DNA from: Bryobacterales bacterium
GTDB lineage: Bacteria > Acidobacteriota > Terriglobia > Bryobacterales > Bryobacteraceae
Length of the DNA stretch: 50,585 bases
Assembly: GCA_003135055.1 (NCBI GenBank)
Contig: PLDF01000282.1
Coordinates: forward strand, 1 to 50,585
Reading direction: 5' to 3'
Part shown: one piece after another, positions 44,053 to 50,585 of the stretch
Layout: the number at the start of each line of letters is the position of its first letter
How positions within the stretch are numbered: the stretch's first letter is position 1
Translations under genes and position numbers: made by a program
The notes under the pieces: model-generated
The model's database searches: none
Told to the model about the DNA's origin: nothing
Seen by the model: the letters and a program-made list of their open reading frames with translations, nothing else

Positions 44053-44469
44053 GTGGTTTCCGTCACCGCCGATTCCAACATCTGGATTTCCGCGTTCAAC
44101 TTCGCGGGAAAGCCGCGCCGATTGATAGAAATGGCCGATGCCGGCGAAATCGACCTTGCGGTGTCGGAAGCCATAATCGCGGAGGTCCTGCATGTGCTCC
44201 GGGATAACTTTCAATGGTCGGATGAGGGGCTAGCGGAAGCGCAATATCAGATGAACACGACGGCGCGAAAGGTAGTGCCTCCTGAAACGGTGGACGTGAT
44301 CCGCGAAGATCCTGCGGATAACCGTATACTCGAATGCGCCGCTGCGGCGAGATCCGACTATATAGTCTCGGGCGACGATGATCTCCTGCGAGTGAAAGTC
44401 TTCAGGGATATGCCCATTGTGAAGGTGGCGAACTTCCTGAATCTTGTGGCAAAGGGAATGGCGCGTTAG
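44053..44469 (+). CDS. PIN-domain toxin (putative ribonuclease)
   Basis: 138 residues from a GTG directly abutting the antitoxin stop. PIN acidic residues: Asp in 'VTADSNIWISAF', Glu in 'SEAIIAEVLHVLRD', Asp in 'DNRILECAAAARSDYIVSGD' and the following 'DDLL'. It belongs to the 'PIN family putative toxin' group of Mg-dependent RNases. The antitoxin and toxin form one transcription unit 50 bp ahead of the DNA ligase gene. Confidence 0.85.
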   Translation: MVSVTADSNIWISAFNFAGKPRRLIEMADAGEIDLAVSEAIIAEVLHVLRDNFQWSDEGLAEAQYQMNTTARKVVPPETVDVIREDPADNRILECAAAARSDYIVSGDDDLLRVKVFRDMPIVKVANFLNLVAKGMAR

Positions 44470-44519
44470 GTCGAAACGGCTTCGCGAAACACGGCCGGGG
44501 CGATATTCTTTAGTATCCG

Positions 44520-45476
44520 ATGCCGAAGGTTGCATTCATCGACCCCATGCGGCTCCTGCGCACGGAGAAGTTGCCGGAAGGCCCTGATTGGCAGTATGAA
44601 TTAAAACTCGATGGGTACAGAGCTCTCGCCATCAAAACCGCCGGCAAAGTTCACCTGCGTTCCCGCAATGATAACGACTTCAACGCCCGATACCCAGGCA
44701 TAGTAACGGCCCTGAGTGCCATGCCAGATGAAACCGTTCTCGACGGCGAGGTGGTGGCCCTTGACGCCGAGGGCCGGCCGTCCTTCAATACCCTCCAGAA
44801 TTACGGCTCTGCCGGCGCTCCCCTCCATTTCTTCATCTTTGACCTGCTGGTCCTGAAGGGAAAGGAGGTGATGGGCGAACCGCTTGCAAAGCGGCGCGCG
44901 CTGATCGAAAAGCATGTCTTGCCGAAGCTGGCCGATCCGATCCGCTACTCACCGATTTTGGATGCAAGCCTCAAAGACCTCATCGCCTCGGTGAAAGCTC
45001 AAGGCCTCGAAGGGCTGGTGGCGAAGCGGCGCGGCAGTGCGTATCAGTCGGGCGAGCGCTCGGGCGCATGGATGAAGATGCGCGTCAATGCTGGGCAGGA
45101 GTTCGTCATCGGCGGCTATACGCTCGGCGGCGCCACGTTCGATGCGCTGGTTTTCGGCTACTATGACGGCGATAAGTTGATTTACGCTGCACGTACGCGG
45201 AACGGTTTTACACCCAAGCTCAGGGCCGAACTCCTGAAAAGGTTCAAGCCGCTGGAAACCAAGGAATGTCCGTTCACCAATCTGCCGGAGAAGAAAGCTG
45301 GCCGTTGGGGTGCGGGACTCACTGCGGCGAAAATGGAAGGTTGCCGGTGGCTGAAGCCTTTGCTGGTGGGGCAGTTTGAGTTTGTTCAGTGGACGGAGGA
45401 AGCCCACCTGCGGCACAGCCGGTTTGTGGGACTGCGGGAAGATAAGAAGGCTAACGATGTGAAGCGGGAGGGTTAA
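44520..45476 (+). CDS. ATP-dependent DNA ligase, LigD-ligase-domain only
   Basis: 318 residues. Motif I 'YELKLDGYRAL' gives adenylated Lys29. Motif III 'LDGEVVALD', IIIa 'FFIFDLLVL', IV 'EGLVAKR', V 'WMKMRV', and an OB-fold C-terminus ('FVIGGYTLGGATFDALVFGY', 'HLRHSRFVGLR') are all present. Length and motifs equal the ligase domain of LigD without polymerase or phosphoesterase domains. No Ku gene is visible; it may work with Ku elsewhere in non-homologous end joining or be an accessory ligase. Confidence 0.88.
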   Translation: MPKVAFIDPMRLLRTEKLPEGPDWQYELKLDGYRALAIKTAGKVHLRSRNDNDFNARYPGIVTALSAMPDETVLDGEVVALDAEGRPSFNTLQNYGSAGAPLHFFIFDLLVLKGKEVMGEPLAKRRALIEKHVLPKLADPIRYSPILDASLKDLIASVKAQGLEGLVAKRRGSAYQSGERSGAWMKMRVNAGQEFVIGGYTLGGATFDALVFGYYDGDKLIYAARTRNGFTPKLRAELLKRFKPLETKECPFTNLPEKKAGRWGAGLTAAKMEGCRWLKPLLVGQFEFVQWTEEAHLRHSRFVGLREDKKANDVKREG

Positions 45477-45647
45477 GCTAATGAATCCAGAAAACCAACA
45501 GGCTTGCATTCATACGCCACCGCCAAAACGATGATCCGGTCGAGAATCTGAGCGATTTCCTAACAATCTCCGGGAAATGGCACGAGAAGAATAATAGAAA
45601 AAGACAGAGGAATGCTGAGTGGACCTCTGGTATCCGGGCGTCAATAG

Positions 45648-45762
45648 ACAGGCACTACGACCCTGGCAGCTTAACATCGTACTTAACCTCTTTTTCACCA
45701 TGCCAAGGAATTCGGCTAAGCCATTGATCTTGCAACAGGACGAGGTTTGGACTACACACAGG
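45648..45762 (+). repeat. Dispersed repeat B', right copy
   Basis: Matches 21116-21228 in the same orientation, with an almost unchanged 70-bp core. It directly abuts the 3' end of a PIN-domain fragment. Confidence 0.65.
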
Positions 45763-46015
45763 TGTTGCAGAATCCTTTCCCGGTCCGATTTGGCCACATC
45801 CGGGCATGGATCACGACCAGCAACAAGACCTCACGGAGCGTGTTGATGATCTGCCCAACGGGATGGCGTCGCATACCGAGCCTCCTGAGAACTGCTTTGT
45901 ATTCGGAAAGGAGCTTATCCGTTACGAGCCAGACGAAGGCTCCATGCTCAAGCCAATCACGAAGAAGTGAGGCGCTTGGATTTGCCGCAGTGGGTCCAGG
46001 TTTGAATCCCACCAC
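45752..46015 (-). pseudogene. PIN-domain toxin fragment
   Basis: Frame of about 87 codons with 'SASLLRDWLEHGAFVWLVTD' and 'KLLSEYKAVLRRLGMRRHPV', the strand-helix segment after the first Asp of PIN toxins. It ends in 'GFCNTCV'. The N-terminal D-x-N strand and the C-terminal Asp motifs are missing, and the 3' end runs into repeat B'. Probably a relic of a second toxin-antitoxin locus disrupted at the repeat. Confidence 0.42.
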
Positions 46016-46109
46016 TCACGGCGCAGACCAGATACCGGTGACGCTCGCTCGCACATTCCGCCTGGCGCCGAAAAACCGACCCTTTCGTCATCCACCGATG
46101 AATGTAAAC

Positions 46110-46133
46110 GCCGGCGAAGGTCCCGTCCGGCGA
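46110..46133 (-). terminator. Possible terminator after sthA
   Basis: A CGCCGG/CCGGCG stem (12-nt loop) starts 3 bp after the sthA stop and is followed on the minus strand by TTTACATT, a weak T-tract. Plausible but not canonical. Confidence 0.3.
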
Positions 46134-46136
46134 TCC

Positions 46137-47552
46137 TTACGCAATCGCTCGGGCAACCGCCCGACGTCTCTCATTGATCAAGCGCCACGTGGCGTCCTGA
46201 TACAGCGCTCCAAGAGTCGGAACGTTGAAAGACAGCTCACCGAAGACAGTTGCATCGCAATCCGCAGTCATGGCGATCAGCCCGATGTGCACCAACTCGC
46301 TCGCGAGTTCCCCAATGGCATGTACTCCCAGGAGCTTCAGATCCTCGCGGCGGAAAATAAGCTTGAGAAAACCTTCTTTCTCGCCGATGATGCAACCGCG
46401 TGGATTGTCCGCGTAACGTGCGCGCCCGACGACGTAGTCGACGCCCGCCGCTTGGACTGTCTGCTCGGTGTCGCCGGCCATTGCAACCTCGGGAATCGTA
46501 TACACCGCCGAAGGCAGGATTTCGCGGGCCGGAAGATCGCCGGCTCCGCCAAAAGCCACGGTCATTGCGCGTCTCGCCTGCTGCATGCCGGTCGATGCGA
46601 GTCCGGGAAAGCCGATAACGTCGCCCGCAGCGTAGATGTGCGGGACCGCAGTGCGGTAGTGTTCGTCGACTTTGAGATCACCGCGCTCTCCGGCAGCAAG
46701 ACCGGCTGCGCCAAGATTCAGGCATTTGGTGTTACTGCGCCGTCCCGCCGCAACAAGGACCGCCTCGGTGTGGACAATGCGCCCCGATTGCAGCGTTAGC
46801 GTAATTTCGTCCCCCGCATAGTTGCATTCCGCGACCCGTTCGCCCCAGTGCAATTCGATTCCACTCCCACCCATGGCTCTCGTGAGCGCCGCCGAGACCT
46901 CAGAATCGAGAAAGGGTAGTAAGACTTCCCGGCTGTCAATCAGATGAACTTTCGCGCCCAACGCGCCGAACGTACACGCATACTCGCTGCCTACAGCTCC
47001 GGCGCCCACAACGGCAAGTGATTTTGGAATTGTGTTCAGTTCGAGAATGGTGTCCGAATCATAAACTCCGGGCGCGTCGAACGGAAAGCCCGCGGGGCGA
47101 TAAGGTGAAGAACCGGTGGAAATCAACGTCCTTTCCGCATGTACAAGGCTCCATGTGGCGCCGCTCCGGATAGCGATCGTATGGGCGTCCTCGAACTGTG
47201 CGTCACCCACAATGAGCTCGACGGACGACGCTTCCACAATTTGCGCTAGAGTGCGGTTCAGCGCTTTCTTGACGGCGTGCTCACGGCGCATCAAGTCGGC
47301 GACCGTTGCTTCGCGGCGCAGCGAAAGATCGACGCCGTAGAGGTCACGCGAGCGGATGCCCGAGAGTGAGAGCGCCGTTTCGCGCAGAGTCTTGCTAGGT
47401 ACGGTGCCAGTGTTAGCTCCAGCGCCACCAAGGTCCCCGTACCGATCGATGAGTACGACTCTGGCCCCCAGAGACGCGGCTGTAGTTGCGCCGACGATTC
47501 CGGCCGGCCCGGCGCCGATCACGGCGAGATCGTAAACGTTTTGCATGGTCAT
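46137..47552 (-). CDS. sthA: Soluble pyridine nucleotide transhydrogenase
   Basis: 471 residues. FAD site 'DLAVIGAGPAGIVGATTAAS'. In place of the CxxxxC disulfide of lipoamide dehydrogenases it has 'GGAGANTGTVPSKTLRE', the SthA pattern (G-T-x-P-S-K). Second nucleotide site 'LAVVGAGAVGSEYACTFGAL' and 'YAAGDVIGFPGLASTG'. The C-terminal interface domain is complete, though the usual His-Glu pair is not needed. It interconverts NADH and NADPH. 15 bp behind the DedA-rhodanese gene. Confidence 0.88.
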   Translation of the reverse strand: MTMQNVYDLAVIGAGPAGIVGATTAASLGARVVLIDRYGDLGGAGANTGTVPSKTLRETALSLSGIRSRDLYGVDLSLRREATVADLMRREHAVKKALNRTLAQIVEASSVELIVGDAQFEDAHTIAIRSGATWSLVHAERTLISTGSSPYRPAGFPFDAPGVYDSDTILELNTIPKSLAVVGAGAVGSEYACTFGALGAKVHLIDSREVLLPFLDSEVSAALTRAMGGSGIELHWGERVAECNYAGDEITLTLQSGRIVHTEAVLVAAGRRSNTKCLNLGAAGLAAGERGDLKVDEHYRTAVPHIYAAGDVIGFPGLASTGMQQARRAMTVAFGGAGDLPAREILPSAVYTIPEVAMAGDTEQTVQAAGVDYVVGRARYADNPRGCIIGEKEGFLKLIFRREDLKLLGVHAIGELASELVHIGLIAMTADCDATVFGELSFNVPTLGALYQDATWRLINERRRAVARAIA

Positions 47553-47567
47553 AAATGTTTTACCTTT

Positions 47568-48548
47568 CTATGCGTCGGGCAACCTGATTCCAAGCCGCTC
47601 CGCGACGGCCTCCGGTGCTTCGGGAAACTGAGCAAGCGGAAGACCTTTCTCGCGCCAATCATGGATTCCGCCCTCAAGAATCCAAATGTTCTCGACGCCT
47701 ATTCGTCTTAATGCCAGCGCTGCCTGCGCGCTCACGATCTCGCTTCGCGAAGAACAATAGAGAACGATTTCGACATCGTCGGGTACGGAAATCCGCGGTG
47801 AATTCCGCAAACGGGACGGATCGATGCGGAATGCACCCGGAATTGCGCTCGGGCTTTTATTGTCGGCCTCTTCCTCGAAGCCCAGGAGATCGAGCAACGC
47901 GACCTTGCTGCCCGATCGCAGCTTTCGATGCAGCATCGGCGCGCTGATGAGGCGGACCCGCAATCGGCGAATCATTCGTATCAAGGTCAGTCCGCGCCAG
48001 CCAATGTAAATACAGAATGGAACGCCAATCCCAATGGCGAGGGCAGTTCCAAAGTGTTTCGCCCAGGCAACCGCGATTTCCAGTTGCTCGGAGAAGAGAT
48101 AGCCAACCCCGACATAGAAGCCAGACCACAGAAGACTGGCGACCGCATCCAAGGCAAAGAAGCCCGTGAGGGAGACTCCTTCGGCGCCCGCAAGGGGCGG
48201 CATGAGGCCATCCAGTCCCGGGAAGAACTTGGCTACACATAACAACGGGAGGCCGTATTGCCCGAACTTGTCATGTGCATCCCGGGAGCATTTTCGGGGA
48301 TCAAATGTAAGGCGGCACAGAATTCGCACGGCTTGTGAACCCCACTTGCGGCCAAGCCAGAACCAGATCCCATCAGCCGCAAGGCAAGGCAAGACGCTCA
48401 GAAGAACAACCGTGGTCGCCTGCATTTCCCCGTGCGCCGACAGAGCTCCCGCCGCCATCAGAAAAACTATGGACGGCACAGGCAGGCAGAGTTGATTCGC
48501 CATAACGGCAAGCAGAACTCCCGCGTAAGTCAGTTGAGGAGGCGTCAT
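47568..48548 (-). CDS. DedA-family membrane protein fused to rhodanese
   Basis: 326 residues. The N-terminal part is DedA/SNARE-associated: 'LPVPSIVFLMAAGALSAHG', 'FFPGLDGLMPPLAGAEGVSL', five or so membrane helices, re-entrant G-rich loops. After about residue 205, a cytoplasmic rhodanese domain has the active Cys in 'IVLYCSSRSEIVSAQAALAL' and ends in 'WILEGGIHDWREKGLPL'. It joins lipid or ion transport to sulfur transfer or redox sensing. Overlaps the upstream gene by 4 bp (ATGA). Confidence 0.87.
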   Translation of the reverse strand: MTPPQLTYAGVLLAVMANQLCLPVPSIVFLMAAGALSAHGEMQATTVVLLSVLPCLAADGIWFWLGRKWGSQAVRILCRLTFDPRKCSRDAHDKFGQYGLPLLCVAKFFPGLDGLMPPLAGAEGVSLTGFFALDAVASLLWSGFYVGVGYLFSEQLEIAVAWAKHFGTALAIGIGVPFCIYIGWRGLTLIRMIRRLRVRLISAPMLHRKLRSGSKVALLDLLGFEEEADNKSPSAIPGAFRIDPSRLRNSPRISVPDDVEIVLYCSSRSEIVSAQAALALRRIGVENIWILEGGIHDWREKGLPLAQFPEAPEAVAERLGIRLPDA

Positions 48549-49543
48549 GGATGCATACCTTTTCCAGCAACCGCGCTCTTTGGCGGGTTAGCGGAAGACC
48601 GGACCGCCGTTCCATTCAATCTGGCCGCCACCGCGCGATTGGCAACGGAGCAGCTCGGGGCTTCCGGCGAGCGGCTGATGATGTTGGTGCTGGAGCGCAC
48701 GGCATCGGCCGTCTCTTGGAGGGAGGCTACAAGCGAGGACCGCGACACGCGTCGCACGATCGGTTCTACCAGCCACCGCAGGCCACCCGGGATATCGCGG
48801 CTGAGCGCGATCGCCTCAAGTTCGACATACACCCCGCCATCGCGCTCCTGGTAGCGCGCGATGCTGAGTAGCCGCCAGATGATCCCGGCGCCATGGTCCT
48901 GGGGCAACATGTATGCGGATGGGCCGCCGTACCCGGCGACCTCCTGAACCCGCGTTGTTTCGCTGACGCTGTACCACCGTTGATCGTCCATCTGGGTGAA
49001 CGTCGAGTGATAGTCACTGTCGAGTGCGCTTTTGGCAAAGAATGACTTGTTCATGATTACCATTGAGAACCGGTCTTCCCATTCGGAAGTCTCCAGTGAC
49101 TTCGCGCTAACCACGTTGGGATGGTAGACGGCCTTGTACTGTCCGTAATCGCGCACCACCTGGAGAACATCGCGAAGCGCGGCATTCGGGATGAAGATGG
49201 CCCCGGTCCAATCGTGAATCAGTCCCGCGGGAACTTTGACAGGAACATTCCGCGCGGCAGGTGAAGCAATGATATCGCCTTGACGAAGCTTCGTCGCCTC
49301 AGCAGGAAGAGCGTCAATGGTGAGGAACGGGGTCTCTTGCGAGACATGCTTCAGATTGCGCTCTTCAGCGGCTCGTACGTAATCATTCCAGGCCTGTATA
49401 GTTTCGGGCTTGAGATCGGCTGCGATCGTCTGGGCCGGGGAAAAGAGCGCCAATAGAAAGATCGCGGCAAGCCCATGCAGGGGGCGCCATCTAGCCGCAG
49501 ATCGTGTTTCCTCGTGCGTGTATGAGCGGAAGTGGTTATTCAT
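48545..49543 (-). CDS. Exported SRPBCC/START-like protein
   Basis: 332 residues from ATG 49543. A long n-region, then signal peptide 'HGLAAIFLLALFSPAQTIAA'. The mature part has 'TGAIFIPNAALRDVLQVVRD', 'YKAVYHPNVVSAKSLETSEW' and 'GGVYVELEAIALSRDIPGGL', a helix-grip-like fold for hydrophobic ligands. The C-terminal 60 residues are Ser/Ala-rich. It heads the operon with DedA-rhodanese and sthA, separated from the next upstream gene by 415 bp. Confidence 0.65.
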   Translation of the reverse strand: MNNHFRSYTHEETRSAARWRPLHGLAAIFLLALFSPAQTIAADLKPETIQAWNDYVRAAEERNLKHVSQETPFLTIDALPAEATKLRQGDIIASPAARNVPVKVPAGLIHDWTGAIFIPNAALRDVLQVVRDYGQYKAVYHPNVVSAKSLETSEWEDRFSMVIMNKSFFAKSALDSDYHSTFTQMDDQRWYSVSETTRVQEVAGYGGPSAYMLPQDHGAGIIWRLLSIARYQERDGGVYVELEAIALSRDIPGGLRWLVEPIVRRVSRSSLVASLQETADAVRSSTNIISRSPEAPSCSVANRAVAARLNGTAVRSSANPPKSAVAGKGMHP

Positions 49544-49958
49544 TTTTTTCGCTGCCTCGACAACCAGGGAAGGCAGTTCGACTACCGCGGAGCCTTGGCT
49601 CGTAATTCGCTGAAAACAGGTTTTCAAGAGTCGTTGAGCGAGCTGTCTGCCGACATCACGGATGGCAGATGCCGTCAACGTGATGGCACTTGTCTCACGG
49701 GACGCAGCGAATCGAACGGAACTTTCAAGAGAGGAGGGCGGGAGGCTTCGTCTAAGGAATGAAGGGGACAAATGGCAAGGCCGCCGCTTGCCTCATATGG
49801 TGGACAAGCAGCGGCGAATTCAACTGAAGCTGCTGGGTTAGAATCGAAACCCAATGGCCGACGCCGAGAGGCTCAGAAGAGCCGCTCTTATGCCGACGGC
49901 GCGGGCGCGAGCACGTAACCGCAGGGATGATACTTCTGCGCGGTGCAACCCATGACTC
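49544..49958. other. Promoter region upstream of the SRPBCC-DedA-sthA group
   Basis: 415 bp with no supported gene; expected to hold the promoter of the minus-strand operon. I see no clear operator or terminator. Confidence 0.35.
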
Positions 49959-50420
49959 TCATGCTTGTTCAAGCGCCTTAGCCCGCTCCAGGCGACATAC
50001 TTGTGTAAATCCCCGGAGCGGATCTATGCTCACTTGCCCCTTCGCGAATCGCGCAAGAACCTCGGCGGGATCCTCTGGTGGCCGTTCGTAGGCCTCAAGC
50101 AACAGTTTGCCGACCTCCTCCGCGGCGCTAAGAATCTCGGCGCTCGCTGTAAGGCGGATGCGCGCCACGATTGAGTAGAGATGCATAAGCTTTCCCGGGT
50201 CGAGGGCCGGACGTTCGATGGCATCGACAAAGAGAGGTACAGCTTCTTCCACAAATTTGCCGTAGAGCTGCTCACGTTCTCTTAACTCGAATACCAATCG
50301 GGCCGCTCGGGCTTGCAGACGCTGGCCCACAAAGGTGGTAGCTACGGATGCGCAAGCCCCTATGAGAGAACCAGCCAGCGCTGCAAGCGCTGGCACAATG
50401 GTTAGGTCGACGCTGATCAT
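49959..50420 (-). CDS. Small membrane-anchored protein of unknown function
   Basis: 153 residues. An N-terminal membrane helix ('VPALAALAGSLIGACASVAT') is followed by a soluble helical domain ('LREREQLYGKFVEEAVPLFV', 'LYSIVARIRLTASAEILSAA'). The layout (Ser/Asp-rich end, one helix, cytosolic helical bundle) is common in small bacterial proteins of unknown role. Its ATG overlaps the stop of the TolC-like gene (ATGA), so it is the second gene of that operon. Confidence 0.7.
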   Translation of the reverse strand: MISVDLTIVPALAALAGSLIGACASVATTFVGQRLQARAARLVFELREREQLYGKFVEEAVPLFVDAIERPALDPGKLMHLYSIVARIRLTASAEILSAAEEVGKLLLEAYERPPEDPAEVLARFAKGQVSIDPLRGFTQVCRLERAKALEQA

Positions 50421-50585
50421 AAGGACCCCGTAAGCCGCGCCAGATCCGCCGCCGCCACGCTACGGTCGTATACCGCCCGCAACACATCGGCCTGCGCACC
50501 CGACATTGCCGCGTCCGCATCAAGAAGCGCCGACTCATTCGCCGTGCCCGCTTCAACGCCATCCGACGTGACGCGGCGCGCCTCC
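50417..50585 (-). CDS. TolC-type outer membrane protein, C-terminal end (partial)
   Basis: Open from the right edge to the TGA at 50417. It ends with 'EARRVTSDGVEAGTANESAL' and 'LLDADAAMSGAQADVLRAVY', 'ADLARLTGSL', the final helix of outer membrane efflux proteins (A-x-x-DL-x-x-A-x-G). The upstream efflux genes would lie beyond the window. Confidence 0.65.
   Translation of the reverse strand, partial: EARRVTSDGVEAGTANESALLDADAAMSGAQADVLRAVYDRSVAAADLARLTGSL

Noticed and set aside
45960..46020. tRNA T-arm-like hairpin GTGGG...CCCAC
   Set aside because: The loop is 13 nt and the flanks do not form an acceptor or anticodon arm; the segment fits the PIN fragment frame.
1..50585. CRISPR array
   Set aside because: No set of regularly spaced identical short repeats was seen, and no cas gene.

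Overview
The window reads as chromosomal DNA of a soil-type bacterium, most likely an acidobacterium of the Solibacter/Bryobacter kind. The best clues are a very long sensor kinase with a periplasmic beta-propeller, moderately high GC, and many redox/hydrolase paralogs and gene relics between dispersed repeats. The taxonomic call is inference; there is no rRNA or other marker gene.

Region 1 (1-20.2 kb) is a defence/DNA-maintenance island. Leftmost, on the minus strand and in visibly less GC-rich DNA, is a tightly packed operon: HTH regulator, unknown 269-aa coiled-coil protein, two proteins of the BrxC/BrxD (DUF2791) ATPase type (one without a Walker A), a PLD-nuclease/DEAH-helicase fusion, a 64-aa protein, and a DndD-like SMC ATPase cut by the window edge. 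It looks like a hybrid of DNA-phosphorothioation (Dnd) and BREX parts and is my main candidate for an incompletely described system. Next is a WYL regulator with an SbcD / SbcC-like / TM0106-type nuclease-helicase operon with overlapping genes. Then come a frameshifted small gene, an ARPP-1 protein, an unknown plus-strand gene and an AbiEi-AbiEii type IV toxin-antitoxin pair.

Region 2 (20.2-43.1 kb) is bounded by two direct repeats of about 410 bp, each holding the 3' half of a tRNA-Thr-like gene. This resembles attachment-site scars around about 22 kb, though no integrase lies inside. Within it: a TetR regulator with two identical-format operators (CGGAG-N5-CTCCG) divergent from four oxidoreductase genes; a quinone-type oxidoreductase; a sigma-54 activator; a response regulator / lipoprotein / propeller-kinase operon; and a long codirectional run of stress and redox genes (Dps, metallo-beta-lactamase fold, chloroperoxidase-like, DsrE, DUF202-DUF302, NTF2-like, protoglobin, alpha/beta hydrolase). 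It is littered with decayed dehydrogenase/oxidoreductase genes.

Region 3 (43.1-50.6 kb) starts with a dead transposase, a ribbon-helix-helix/PIN toxin-antitoxin pair and a stand-alone LigD-type ATP-dependent ligase. Next are a second repeat copy and a PIN fragment. A minus-strand group follows: SRPBCC-like secreted protein, DedA-rhodanese fusion and soluble transhydrogenase SthA. At the right edge are a small membrane-anchored protein and the C-terminus of a TolC-type protein.
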